Shown piece after piece: positions 11,138 through 22,184 of a DNA stretch of 64,000 nt; the stretch's first letter is position 1, and the number at the start of each line of letters is the position of its first letter. Made by a program: the position numbers and the translations under genes. The stretch is from Echinarachnius parma (lineage: Eukaryota; Echinodermata; Echinoidea; Clypeasteroida; Echinarachniidae): positions 1 to 64,000 of the forward strand of contig JBAMJV010010035.1 in NCBI GenBank assembly GCA_037951105.1, read 5' to 3'. The notes beneath the pieces are model-generated. The model saw only the letters and a list, made by a program, of their open reading frames with translations. It made no database searches and was not told the origin of the DNA.

Positions 11138-11601
11138 GGGACTTAAACTCAAGAGTTCCGGGGGAAAAAAAGAATAATTAAATTATATATGTTGATGCAA
11201 ATGTCGAATCAATTCAATGCAATTAAGTTCAATGTATTTGATTCGCGTTATTGTAGCCAAAGGCTATATTACAAATGAACTTACATAGTTCAAAACATTT
11301 TGAATGGAAATTATTATGATTATTTCCCACGTATTTTTCGATGATATTTCATATGGAATTGAAATCAGCCAAATCCGTTACACTTGATTTTGGGGGGGCA
11401 CTTTGGAAATTACCAATACTCAAGCTTACCTTTAAACTCGTTAAACTAGGAATAGCCGTCCTTCATGTATAGGAAGTTACACATAATGCATAGCGGTCCT
11501 TACGAATAGCGATGTTACCCAGAGTAAAATCTGGAGATTGGTATGCGAATAAGCTAGAACGCGACGTCTCACCAGCAAAATGGTTTGTCTATATTACACA
11601 G
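11138..11601. other. intron remainder before domain 3
   Basis: Non-coding. The last ~200 bases contain short AGCGGTCC/AGCGATG phrases also seen at 20,720-20,900 before domain 7. Confidence 0.5.
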
Positions 11602-11913
11602 TTCGCCTGCAAGATGGAAATAGCAGCAATGAGGGCCGAGTAGAGGTGTCCTACAACGGAACCTGGGGAACCGTCTGTGATGACTATTGGGATATCCAGA
11701 ATGCCATCGTTGTCTGCAGAAGTCTTGGTTTCCCAAATGCTGAGGCCGCACTGGGAGGCGCAACATTTGGACCAGGCTCTGGAGATATTCTGTTAGATAA
11801 TGTTGCTTGTACTGGGACAGAGTCGGACATCTTTGATTGTAAACACATTGGTATCAGGCGCCATAGCGACAACTGTGGTCATGCCAAAGATGCAGGTGTT
11901 CGCTGTCGTCCAG
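11602..11913 (+). CDS. exon, SRCR domain 3 (block A, unit 3)
   Basis: The exon of 312 bases follows TTACACAG and ends CCAG|GTAAGT, a near-consensus donor. The 104 residues begin VRLQDGNSSNEGRVEVSYNG and include WGTVC, DDYWDIQNA, VVCRSLGFPNAEAALGG, FGPGSGDILLDNVAC, TESDIFDC and HSDNCGHAKDAGVRC. One residue is inserted before the seventh-position Cys (RRHSDNC). Six cysteines are present. The preceding intron is 5.4 kb because it carries the nested LINE and MITE cluster. The partner is domain 7 (20,950-21,261). The two share long stretches of identical DNA, but the differences include more amino-acid-changing than silent changes by hand count. Confidence 0.88.
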
Positions 11914-13202
11914 GTAAGTTTCATTTACTGTAGACTCCATGTATGAAAGGTTAAAACATTGAGTATACATTAGTAAGTATAGATTGGAAAGGCTACGTTT
12001 TCCCAATGTAGAATGTTATGTCACCTATCACCATGTTCATCCCTTCGTTAAGACAGAGACAAACGTAACCTCACTTGAATGTGTCAGTAAAAATGGCAAG
12101 TGATTGATTCCCGTGAACCCAACCGTTCAAGCCCTCCAGTGAGGAGCCCAATCAGTATGTCATGATATTTGACAAAATTATGTTGTTTCGTTTAGGGGTC
12201 CATCCCGTATGAATAAAACCGTTTGTATATTTTCGGTGTGCCCACTTGTTTACTTAATGGAGGATGTCTATTGGTGGTTCAATTAGGAAGTGATGGAATC
12301 CGAATTAAAATATCCCCCTAATTGTTAAAAAAAGACTTGTTGTCTGATCTCCACAAACAGATCAAATGTATAACCTCCAATAAAGTCTGCAATTGTTTTT
12401 CAAAAGTACCTGTTTTTGTCTTAATTTAGATATGCTAATGAGCTCATCTGCTCGGATGTAGAAACGTCATTGAAGCCAAACTATGAATGATTGTGTTCTC
12501 GCTTTACGTAGGAGCATGACCTTTGTTCCCCTGTTGTTTGCGCACTGCTGTACCGTATCGATCGTGAATACGCCAGAGCTCGGACAAGCATGACAAGGAT
12601 GTATTCGAAGAATTAGATGTATTGGCCGTACAATCTGGTCCCTTATCTAAAAGTAAATATATCTTGTTTTTTAGGTCAGTTGATTATAAACTTAGAATTG
12701 GGAAGTAAACGAGCTAAATTACTTTCTCTTACGTTGTGTGTACGTGTATATAGCGCATGTGCTTCATAAATGGAGTGTCTATGAGGAGACGCGCGGAGTT
12801 ACCAATTTTGTCCTATTTGTCGTAACATTTCGGATAATTTTAGTGTTGATATTGCAAATATTATTTGTAATGTTCTTGTCTTTTTTTAGCGAGCAGTTAA
12901 AAAAATAATATATTAATATATATTATATATATATTTCATGTATGGTATAGCGTTTAATATGACATCCGTGACGTGTTACATTTTGAGGATTTATATTTTG
13001 TTTAAATGAAATATGGACAAAGTTAAAGGTTTCAAATGATTTATTTGTATGGATTGGTTTTCTAAAATCATGATTTGAATTGTCAAAGTAGTGCACTTTA
13101 CCAATAATGCGTTCTTATAAGAACCTACAGTTATTGTATGAACCCTTCAATATATTCAATGAGTGATATGTTTGATGATGCAGAATTACAACAATATACA
13201 TG
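11914..13202 (+). other. intron sequence between domains 3 and 4
   Basis: Non-coding. It aligns with 21,262-22,184 for the first ~400 bases (for example the 'CCTCACTTGAATGTGTCAGTAA' region) and near the 3' end. An extra ~600 bases in block A (about 12,350-12,990) have no recognisable content. Confidence 0.5.
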
Positions 13203-13210
13203 CAGTATAC

Positions 13211-13770
13211 CCGGGGGTCACTCTCAACATGACTGGCTACGCACCCGCGGCCAAAAAAAAAACGTCAAAAGGGTATCATTTTCAGGTACACGGCGGCGTC
13301 GACGTTTTCCTGAAAAAGGGGTGTTTTTCAAGCACTGATCGCACAAAAACCTAAAAAAGGGTACCTTTTCAGGTTCACAGGTTGCGACGTTTTTCTCAAA
13401 AAGGGGTACCTTTTTAGGTGAACATGTTTTCGACGCTATTCTTTAAAAAGGGTGTTACTACCCAAGCGGCGATAGTGCGATACGCCTTTTTTTTTTGCGA
13501 TTAGAGTCCATTCAGAAATAGTGCGATATGCCATTTTTTGCGGTTAGGGTTCGTTTCAGAAATAGTCATGATAGTGCAATACGCCATTTTTTGCGATTAG
13601 GGTCCATTCAGAAATAGTGCGATACGCCATTTTTTGCGATTAGGGTCCGTTTCAGAAATAGTGCGATACGCCATTTTTTGGCATAAGGGTCCTTTTCGGA
13701 GGTTGACGGACACGGGTGGGTAGCACTTAAGTACGCGAGTGACCCCCCCCCCCCCCCCCCCCCCCCGGGG
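13211..13770. mobile_element. hAT-type non-autonomous element with internal tandem repeats
   Basis: Flanked by 8-base direct repeats CAGTATAC (13,203-13,210 and 13,771-13,778). Termini CCGGGGGTCACTC and GAGTGACCCCC...CCGGGG are inverted. Inside are about three ~60-base AAAAAGGGTACC units followed by about five ~45-base 'GTGCGATACGCCATTTTTTG' units and a C-run of about 25. Block B has no insertion at the matching site near 22,110. The 8-base duplication suggests hAT, but the family is unproven. Confidence 0.75.
13470..13690. repeat. tandem ~45-base repeat array inside a transposon
   Basis: About five copies of a unit containing GTGCGATACGCCATTTTTTG and GTCCnTTTCAGAAATA, with irregular spacing. 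It is internal to the 13,211-13,770 element. Confidence 0.8.
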
Positions 13771-13850
13771 CAGTATACTTGTAGAACAAAGTGTTTTGCA
13801 AACCGGTATTCAGTAAGATTTTATAGGATGAACCGTTTACTCTCTGATAG

Positions 13851-14159
13851 TTCGGCTTGAAGGTGGAGATGGTATGAATGAGGGACGAGTTGAGATCTTC
13901 TCCAACGGTACATGGGGGACTGTCTGTGATGATAACTGGGATATCCAGGATGCGAACGTGGTTTGCAGAAGTCTTGGTTTCATGGCTGCGGAGGCGACAC
14001 TAAGTACCAATGAAGTTAGCCCAGGCATTGGAGACATTCAACTTGGTGATGTTGTATGTACCGGGACAGAGACATCCATCTTGGATTGTGCACATGCTGG
14101 GCTTGGAGTCCACAACTGTGACCACAGCAAGGATGTTGGTGTCAGATGTTTATATTCAG
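13851..14159 (+). CDS. exon, SRCR domain 4 (block A, unit 4)
   Basis: The exon has 309 bases, follows CTGATAG and ends TTCAG|GTAAAA. It begins VRLEGGDGMNEGRVEIFSNG and continues TWGTVCDDNWDIQDANVVC, SLGFMAAEATLS and TGTETSILDCAHAGLGVHNC, ending DVGVRC. The loop that normally reads FGxGTGD is NEVSPGIGDIQL, lacking the Phe-Gly pair. Domain 8 shares this loop type. Six cysteines are present. A 560-base hAT-like insertion (13,211-13,770) ends only 80 bases upstream of the acceptor, so the branch site and pyrimidine tract lie in the short stretch between them. Confidence 0.87.
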
Positions 14160-14410
14160 GTAAAATAAGAACACTTAATTATGTACAAGACATAGGCTAC
14201 GTTTGAGAGATGTACTATGTACGCACCTCCGGCGAGCTCTAATTATAGGACTGACACACTATTTAATTGATCTAGGGCATACACACCTATCATAAAACCC
14301 AAGGTCAAGTCCAGATAGAGGTTTTTTGCATAACGCACATGGATCGGAAAATTATGTTGCTTTCATTTGGATTCATGATACTTTCTCCAAAACTCCCTAT
14401 GAGTAAAAAT

Positions 14411-16321
14411 ATATTCGACCACCTGTATATAGCGACCACCTGCTCATAACGACCGCTCTCTGGTCCCCCCGTGAAAAATCATGTGTTAAACGATCTGCGT
14501 AATGCGACCACCTGCCTAACGCGACCAGCGACCACCCCATTTGGGTCCCGAAGCACGTTTAAACCTGTGTATAGCGACCAAAAATAGCGTTTGAGCGACC
14601 TAGGCACCAAGAAGTTTGCCTTTGGTCGCTGATGCCTCAAATTCTGAGCAAGTCAATGCAAAAAAAAAAAAATCATTAAAAAGGCTTAATCGACACCAAG
14701 TGCTTCAGACAGGGGTGTCGATCCTGGGGGGGCAGGGGGGCGGTCGCCCCCCCAATGAAAATATTGGGGGGGGGGGGCGAACATATCATTTCGCCCCCCC
14801 AATAATTCCGAAAATGAGGAATAAAAAAATCGAGTGATATAATGCAAAAGAGGGGAAAGAAACATTTAACAATAATTAATCTTCAAAATAGTTTGAAAAG
14901 GACTGTAAATCTCTTTTTTTTTTGCCGCGCGCTTCGCGCGCATACAGTTTCTCATATTGCAAGTTTCATTTGGGTTGCAGGAACTCACCTTTTGAAATGT
15001 GTTGGGCAGCGTAATTTCTCAAACGCACACCTCAAACGAAGTTTATTAAACCCTCATCTATAGATAGCACACCGTCACAGAAAATAAAATAATCTACGGT
15101 ACATATGCGCTGAACGCAAATCAAATTGGAATATCATGTCTCCCCACATTTGAAAAAGGAGCAGTTGTCCCCCTCCCTTTTTCATTATGTATGTTTGGTT
15201 CCATACCTACATTATATACTTCATATTACGTGAAATTTCTGTCTCAGGTGTGCACCAAATCGCACAATTTCACGCCCCAAATACAAAAGCTCCCTACTGT
15301 GGGAGGGGGACACCCCCTCCCACACCCTCCCCCGCTCGGTCGCTTCGCTTCCTCGCAATGTCTCCCCTACACTTTCGAGAAATTGTTGACGCCCTTGCTT
15401 AGTTTCATGGGAGCCCAATGCCCTAGACTATCTAGGCTCTATCGATGGCTCTATAGTATACATGATCACGTGGATCCATCTCACGCAAGGCTCAGTCTTT
15501 TCCTCGCTATGCCCTTTAAAAATACGTTATGAGTAGGTTCACTATTTTATACAATGTTAACACCCATGCTAGTAGCAAATGTCTGAAATCTAAAAGCTTC
15601 CGGGGGCTCCGCCCCCTGGACCCCCATTATTGTCCCCAAATGTGGGTGCCCCCAAAGTCAGGTCTTCGAGCCATCAAGACACTTTCAATGAGCGCATAAT
15701 AAAACTTCCGGGCAGGCCAATGTGGGGCTTGTAGCTCTCTCAGTGGTCACTCTGGAAAAATTTTCAAATTTCGCCCCCCCCAATCTCAAAAACGGATCGA
15801 CACCCCTGGCTTCAGACTCATAAACAAAGATTATTCGTTCCCTTCACTTCAGTACCTGATGCTGATCCTGATATGCGTCACACAAAGACACTTCGTGTTA
15901 CGACCAAACGATGCATCTTTAATTTCAGAATTATATAGATAACACTTAATGAGCATCTTAAAGTGCAGGTGAATCTCTCTAGTCTATTGATGAGTAAATA
16001 AATTGACACATTTTGCAATTTCAATTATACGTATAAAACAAAGATAATCGTACATGTACAAACATGTAATATCATTTGAAATGTAATGCCAATTCATGTA
16101 TAGTTTCAATTTTTGTTTTGGTTATGCGTGCAGCAAACACTTGAATGAACTACTAACACGAGCGTGTACCGATGCCATTTAATTACACATGTGCATATGG
16201 GCATGATAGCATGCGACCAGAAATTCAAAATGGCGGCCTACGTGTCTAATGCGACCACCTGTCCATAGCGACCACTTTTCGCCGGTCCCTTGAGTGGTCG
16301 CTATAGACAGGTTTGACTATA
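14411..16321. mobile_element. inverted-terminus DNA transposon split by a hAT-like element
   Basis: The left end TATTCGACCACCTGTATATAGCGACC is mirrored at the right end by GGTCGCTATAGACAGGTTTGACTATA. Subterminal GCGACCACCTG repeats occur at both sides. Removal of the inner 1,107 bases (element plus one target copy) leaves a ~0.8-kb MITE. Flanking TA bases and end sequence resemble Tc1/mariner/pogo-like MITEs, but the clade is a guess. It lies between blocks A and B. Confidence 0.6.
14710..15808. mobile_element. hAT-like non-autonomous element, complete
   Basis: Termini CAGGGGTGTCGATCC and GGATCGACACCCCTG are perfect inverted repeats. The 8-base flanking duplication is GCTTCAGA (14,702-14,709 and 15,809-15,816). 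At 1,099 bases it holds no transposase. Features include the palindrome GCGCGCTTCGCGCGC (about 14,927), G- and C-runs next to the ends, and a 'CGCTCGGTCGCTTCGCTTCC' phrase. The same family forms the outer shell of the 25-38 kb nest, where this copy serves as the unbroken reference. Confidence 0.85.
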
Positions 16322-16791
16322 TTTGTTTTCACTAAATTTAATCTAATGGAATTAAATTAAATGAATGAAATTAAAAGCAAAGTGATACGAAAGGAAATAA
16401 AAGAAAGTGAAAATCGAAAATAGATGGATAGGTATATCTCTCGTGACAAATTGTTTCATTATTTAAATTTTCACGAAATTTGAAAAAAATGATTCTTGTG
16501 AACGGCCAGATATGGTATCTGTACTTGTACTTGAATTATTTAAAAAGGTATTTTATTTGATCTGTTCTCAGAATGCAGAAAATGTACTTAAAACGCCGCA
16601 AATGTATAGGGCCACTTTCACCTCCTGAACGAGCATGTGTTACACCTTTGAATATGAAATGACGCCATCAGGCTTCACATGCATGACATATGGGGGTTAT
16701 GATACTATAATTAAGCAGGTGTCGTTCTTCGCATTCTGTGACCCCATGGTCAAGTTTCAAAATGGATGTTTTACGTTTTATGTGTCTACAG
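16322..16791 (+). other. intron remainder before domain 5
   Basis: Non-coding. An A-rich tract (GAAATTAAA, 16,360-16,420) and then block-B homologous intron from about 16,640. Confidence 0.5.
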
Positions 16792-17103
16792 TTCGTCTTG
16801 CGGATGGTGCAAGAAGCTATGAAGGCCGAATAGAGGTGTTCTACAACGGGGCCTGGGGAACTGTCTGTCACGACCACTGGGGAATCCAGGATGCGAACGT
16901 TGTATGCAGAAGCCTTGGTTTCCCATCTGCCGAGGCCACATGGGGTGGAGCACCATTTGGAAGGGGTACCGGAGATATTCTGCTGGATGATGTTGGTTGT
17001 ACTGGGTCTGAGGCGACCATCTTAGAATGCAAACTCCCTAATGGTCTGTATGTCCATAATTGCAATCACGCTAAAGATGTTGGTGTCAGATGCAGCTACA
17101 CAG
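16792..17103 (+). CDS. exon, SRCR domain 5 (block B, unit 1)
   Basis: The exon of 312 bases is preceded by CTACAG and ends ACACAG|GTGAAC. It begins VRLADGARSYEGRIEVFYNG, keeps the CHDHWG variant, and continues VVCRSLGFPSAEATWGG, FGRGTGDILLDDVGC and TGSEATILEC, ending DVGVRC. One extra codon relative to domain 1 lies in the LPNGLYVHNC loop. Six cysteines are present. It opens the second copy of the four-exon block. About 150 bases of upstream intron match those in front of domain 1, which marks the duplication as genomic rather than exon-only. Confidence 0.88.
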
Positions 17104-17285
17104 GTGAACAATACCGAAAATACTTTGTCAAATAATTGTGTATACATGTATTTTAATGTGGCAAGATTACTAGTTATTTCAATCATGGAATCCCGAGTAG
17201 GCACGTCTGTCCTGAAATCCAGACAATTTGATGTATGCACTATAATACACTACATAGGATTAATAGTCACTGAAAATGTTAGCAC

Positions 17286-17690
17286 AATCGGTCAAGAAAT
17301 AAGAAAACTATGGCTCTTTGAATAGAGCTATTTATTTCTACGAGTGACTCAAATTGGCAACGCACTCTGGCAAAGTTGTGGTCTACTTCCCATACATTTT
17401 GTAGACAAAATTTCAATTTTGTTCAATTTTCTCAAATGTATGTGAACCCTTCGTTTGAGTTCAACACATGTTTTGTAGAATGCATTTATACATAAAACAT
17501 AAATACATCATGAGCTAGGGGAATGGAAAAATGTGACTATGAAGAAAACGGTAAAAATTTGAACATTTGTGTACAAGACATATTGGGAGTTGTCCACACA
17601 CTTATCACAGTGCGTTGCCAATTTTAATTCCCCATAGAAATAAATGGACATTTTCAAAAAGCCGTAGTTTTTTTGTTTCTTGCCCAATTT
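17286..17690. mobile_element. inverted-repeat MITE, block B only
   Basis: The left arm (GTCAAGAAATAAGAAAACTA through TTGGCAACGCACT) is mirrored on the right (AGTGCGTTGCCAA through TAGTTTTTTTGTTTC). Arms are about 65 bases with mismatches. The corresponding site near 5,300 in block A lacks it. Confidence 0.55.
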
Positions 17691-18061
17691 TGCTCTAACA
17701 TGCAGAGATTATTCCTCCTAATCTCTTCACATCTATGAAAGCAACATTTTGCTTGGGTTTCATTGCCATTTAAGCAAAATATCTGTCTACTTTCAATGTT
17801 CTCAATCCAGACGTATTTTGAATTTGGGATCCAGAAGGAGGTGAACGAAATTGTAAGAAGGAATCTTATCAATGCCCAAGGCCATGAGCCGCCTTAAAGG
17901 AATGCTCGCACAGGAGAATTAGTGGAGAATGAGCACACAATCTTTGCAGGCTGGCAATTACATTAATACGTTTTTATGACTGGGATGATAATATTGAGAA
18001 GCGCTTACATAGTATACTTATTGAATGTTTTGGCTTTGCAAATTAATTAAGGCATCTTGTC

Positions 18062-18333
18062 ATTTAGAAAAACCACGGCTTTGACTGGCTTTCACGAAAA
18101 CCAGATTTTCTGGTAAAAGGAGGGATTACGGGGGGCAGAAAACTGGAGGCATGAATGATGCGGTTTTCGTACAAAGTCAGCGAGGCAGGAAGTGATAACA
18201 ATAAACCGGATTTCGTCCCTTTTCAGAAAAACCGCACCATTCATGCCTTCAGTTTTCTGGCCCTCGTAATCCCTCCTTTTACCAGAAAACCTGGATTTCG
18301 TGAAAGCCAGTCAAAGCCGCGGTTTTTCTAAAT
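18062..18333. mobile_element. foldback element, ~105-base arms
   Basis: ATTTAGAAAAACCACGGCTT reads outward at the left, and AAGCCGCGGTTTTTCTAAAT closes the right. The arms pair over about 105 bases (to GGCATGAATGATGCGGTTTT and its complement), with a ~60-base spacer. No coding content. Absent from the matching block A intron. Confidence 0.8.
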
Positions 18334-18695
18334 CACAGGAGGCCTAAGTACATTAATATTACACTGAAATATCCTTTCAATCAATATTCCAGAAATTTAG
18401 AGGACAATTTTATTCGAGTCATTGTTTAAAACAAAGTCATTATTTGTTCATTGTGGCATATCATATTAATTTGTTGTCGGGATTAATTTTAATATAGTAC
18501 ATACGGCTAATAGCATATTAATCTAAATAAAGCAAAAGTTCAGAAAAGGCATTCAAAATATATGACAGAGATGTGTTCTTTGTTCTTAGAAACATGTCTT
18601 ATTAATTTATTGTACTTCCATACTAATGTACATGTATAACGCTTTATGCTGCTTCATTTCAATAATGTATTTATATTTATAAAAACACATTGCAG

Positions 18696-19004
18696 CTCGC
18701 CTTCTCGATGGGGATACTATCAATGAGGGTCGTGTAGAGGTATACTACAACGGAACCTGGGGAACTGTCTGTGATGCTGATTGGGATATCCAGGATGCAA
18801 ATGTTGTCTGCAGAAGTCTTGGTTTCCCAAATGCTGAGGCCGCTCTGGGAAGCGCAAGATTTGGCCAAAGGACAGGAGACATTCTACTGGGTGATGTTGA
18901 TTGTACCGGGACAGAGTCAACCATCTTTGATTGTGCACATGCTCCGTTTGGCGCCCATAACTGCATGCACAGCCAGGACGTCGGTGTCAGATGTTTACAT
19001 TCCG
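18696..19004 (+). CDS. exon, SRCR domain 6 (block B, unit 2)
   Basis: The exon spans 309 bases, follows TTGCAG and ends TTCCG|GTAAAA. The split codon gives Ala, so it starts ARLLDGDTINEGRVEVYYNG like domain 2. CDADWDIQDANVVC and RSLGFPNAEAALGSARFG follow, and the exon closes with HNCMHSQDVGVRC. Six cysteines are present. The usual FGQGTGD loop is FGQRTGD, a Gly to Arg change inside a normally conserved turn. The upstream intron contains a 272-base foldback hairpin and an earlier ~400-base inverted-repeat MITE. Neither is found in the matching intron of block A. Confidence 0.88.
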
Positions 19005-19107
19005 GTAAAAAGAGTACAAGGAAACAAACGGAAAACGAGACTATTAGTAACCACGTTCTTGGTCTTGTATACATATTGTCCGTTTATTTAGATACATCCA
19101 AAATATG

Positions 19108-19525
19108 CATATTTTGCAAGGGAGGTAGTAACATTGTCCAAATAAAAAAAAAACTTAGGTAGAAATATAATGTTTTGTTCATATCATGTTCAATCCGTAT
19201 TTAAAGCAATAGACTCGCGGAACAGCTTGTGGTTTTTCAAGATTCCCTTCCGTTGAAAATGAATTTTCGATTGAAGTGTTCAAATTTCGAACTATATCTG
19301 CTTTTTGAATTAATAATAACCGTGTACAAAGTCAGTGCAATGCGTTAGGGAAATTACTTTGCATTTCTCCTCCTTACTCTGTCATATAACCACGATTCAT
19401 GTGAATGTTCACACAATATATTGTATATCTAATTAGAATATAGGCTATCGTATCATACATTTAGATATGTTAATAACCTTTCACTTTTTGCACATGCCCA
19501 CCCAGATACTAGATCCCATTAAGAA
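19108..19525. mobile_element. MITE family A copy, degraded
   Basis: Starts AAGGGAGGTAGTAACATTGTCC. Its internal phrases match 6,385-6,540. The right end (CACCCAGATACTAGATCCCATT) is divergent. Confidence 0.5.
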
Positions 19526-19904
19526 ACACAGCTTCAGTTAGAAGTTACAACACCAAAGACACGTTTTACAAAACGGTGCGTTGTTCACAGTATTGCAAGA
19601 GAGTAAAACAATGTACAACGTGTTGTCAATTTACATCGCTCAATATTATTTTTGAATATAGTTTGTAAAGCATGTAAAGCATATTTAAATGTATAATTGT
19701 TGTTTGTAACGTTGGACATTTGAACAAAGTTTCCCTTTTTGTTTGGTCGGGGGGGGGGGGGGGTAGTGTACTTTTTTTTTCTTCTAATTGTTAATAAAAT
19801 GTGCATTATGTTAATTGTTGTTTTCTTATACAGAAATTTAGAATAACATGTTGGCTGAAGGAAGTGGCCTTAGTTAATTAAATGAATTGAATTCACACTA
19901 TAAT

Positions 19905-20500
19905 AAAAAGGGATTAGTAATATTGCCAAAATCTTCAAAACTTACTTGGAACTTTGTGGTTCTCTCAGACCTTCTCGTATTTAGTTTAACGTAGACCGAT
20001 TGTTAACGTAGACCGGTAGACCAGGACAGATGCACTATGTACGCACCTCCGGCGGCCTCCAGTTATGGAACTTGCACATTATTTACTTATCAATGATGTA
20101 GGGTCTACACAAATATCATGAGACCCAAGTTCATGTCCAGATACAGGTTTTTTGCCTGCGCTTGCTATGCCTCTGCAAAACGAAGATGAGTCAGTATTGT
20201 AGCAAAACATCCTTTGGAATCCAAACAGGGGACCGGTTTTGGTTTTGCATATTTCCATTTTGTTCAAACATTTACGATTGAAGTTTTGAAATGTTTACGG
20301 GATAATTTAAGCTTTGTACAAAGTGCGATGATAATAGTGCATATCACTTTGCATTATTGCCCATTTATCAATCTTAGGGTATATAACATCCATTTAACTT
20401 GAAATGTTTACACATGTGTGGACATATCAGATCAGACCAATACACACATTAATAATCACTCATCGCTTTGTGCAATTGTCAACAAAGTTACTGGAATACT
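19905..20500. mobile_element. MITE family A copy interrupted by another repeat
   Basis: The left part starts AAAAAGGGATTAGTAATATTG. At about 20,030 a repeat shared with 22,510-22,700 interrupts it, and the MITE resumes at about 20,217 (CCATTTTGTTCAAACATTTACG) and ends with CAACAAAGTTACTGGAATAC. Confidence 0.55.
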
Positions 20501-20949
20501 TAAATTAAAGAGTTCCTGAAAACTGATTGTAACTATCCCCTCGCCGACGAAGTCGAAATGGATATAGTAACGCTGCCGTCCGTTCTAACGTCCGCCCGTC
20601 CTTCCGTCCTTAACATATATTGTGAACACTGGTTTCCGTTCGATAACTGTAGTAATGTTTGATGGGGAAAATATTATGGATCATGTGGTTAGGATCAATG
20701 AAATAGTGAAATTGTAATTATGAATAGCGACCCTCATTGCGTATTGTGCATAGCTACCCTCATAACGTATAATGAATAGTAGTCCTTATGAGTAATGACC
20801 CTCAATGTGAAGTATGAACAGCGACCTTCATATCACATTATGAATAGCGGTCCGTATGTCTTTAAGAATAGTGACCCATTTTGCGTTGTATGAATAGTTA
20901 GAAAGCGATGTCTCACCAGCACAATATGTGTTTGTATACCATTACACAG
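20500..20949 (+). other. intron remainder before domain 7
   Basis: Non-coding. Repeated short phrases such as TATGAATAGCGACCnTCATnnCG occur about six times between 20,690 and 20,890, a degenerate mini-array. Weaker traces precede domain 3. Confidence 0.5.
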
Positions 20950-21261
20950 TTCGCCTGCAAGATGGGAATAGTAGCAATGAGGGCCGTGTAGAGGTATACT
21001 ACAACGGAACCTGGGGAACCGTCTGTGATGACTATTGGGATATCCGGGATGCGAACGTTGTCTGCAGAAGTCTTGGCTTCCCAGTTGTTGAGGCCACACT
21101 GGGAGGCGCAACATTTGGACCAGGCTCTGGAGATATTCTGTTAGATAATGTTGCTTGTACCGGGACAGAGTCGGTCATCTTTGATTGTAGACACATTGGT
21201 ATAGGGATCCATAGCGACAACTGTGGTCATGACAAAGATGCAGGTGTTCGCTGTCGTCCAG
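20950..21261 (+). CDS. exon, SRCR domain 7 (block B, unit 3)
   Basis: The exon of 312 bases follows TTACACAG and ends TCCAG|GTAAGT. It begins VRLQDGNSSNEGRVEVYYNG and continues CDDYWDIRDANVVC, SLGFPVVEATLGG and FGPGSGDILLDNVAC, ending HSDNCGHDKDAGVRC. Six cysteines are present. Compared with domain 3, about 12 residues differ, concentrated in the FPxxEA helix region and the HIGI loop. The flanking introns on both sides match those of domain 3, including a run of related short sentences around 'AGCGACC' upstream and the first 400 bases downstream. Confidence 0.88.
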
Positions 21262-22184
21262 GTAAGTTTTATTTAATGTAGACTACGTGAAAGGTTAAAA
21301 TATCGAATATACATTAGCAAGTGTAGATTGGAAAGGCTACGCTTTCCCAAAGTAGAATGTTTTGTCACTTTAATATCGCCATGATTATCCCTTCGTTGAG
21401 ATAAAGACGAACATGACCTCACTTGAATGTGTCAGTAACAATGGGAAGTGATTGATGCCCGTGAAACCGACCGTTCCTGCCCTTCAGTGAGCCCAATCAA
21501 TATGTCATATATACAATTTAACATATTATGTCGTTCCATTCGAGGGGTTCATCCTGTACAAATAAAATATTGTGTGTATTTTCTGTGTGCCCACTTTTTT
21601 CACTAATCGGTCAGCAGAATGTTCAACTATGGTTTAATTAAGAAGCCGTGGGATCCCGAAATAAAATATCCCTCAATTTTGTAGAAACCTTAAAGGTAAA
21701 GGTCAGTTTTGGAAACGTCCCCCTCTCAGAAAAATGAAATGGAAGCTCTTATTACCAATAATGTGAAAGAATATAATTATGCTAATATAGGATTATCCAA
21801 ATTTGACCAAGAAGCCGCCTACTAATCTATGCCGGCGGCACAGATATCGCCAACAAGGAATCGCCCATACGCTACGTGTATTACAAAATATTGCTTTCCC
21901 CCGATATTTCTGTATTTAACGATGCTTAGGTTCGAATTTTACCACACAAGCCCTATTTCAATAAATTTAAACAATAACGAAAGATATAGATGTATTCGGC
22001 TACTTTCCAGAAACTGGACTTGGGCTTTAAGTTATTGTATGCACCTGTCAAGTTATTCAATGAATGAGTTTTGATGATGCAGACTATTACTTAAATATAC
22101 ATGCATTATATATACATGTATAACAAAGTGTTTTGCAACCCAGTATTCATTTTTGTAACGGGTGACCTTTCTACTCTCTGACAG
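21262..22184 (+). other. intron between domains 7 and 8
   Basis: Non-coding, homologous at both ends to the intron between domains 3 and 4. The segment 21,890-21,960 contains a dispersed phrase (GATATTTCTGnATTTAACGAT) that recurs near 55,570. Confidence 0.5.

Larger units (their letters stand above)
4745..14350 (+). repeat. segmental duplication, block A (SRCR domains 1-4)
   Basis: This segment and 16,640-22,640 carry the same series of four exons in the same order. Their introns also align, for example about 150 bases before unit 1, both edges of the unit 2 and unit 3 exons, and the sequence after unit 4 around 14,215-14,335 against 22,510-22,650. Block A is longer because its intron 2-3 took in LINE elements and its intron 3-4 a hAT-like element. 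Boundaries are approximate. Confidence 0.8.

Noticed and set aside
13470-13690. CRISPR-like regular repeats
   Set aside because: Repeats are adjacent and degenerate without unique spacers, lie inside a transposon with an 8-base target duplication, and the genome is animal.
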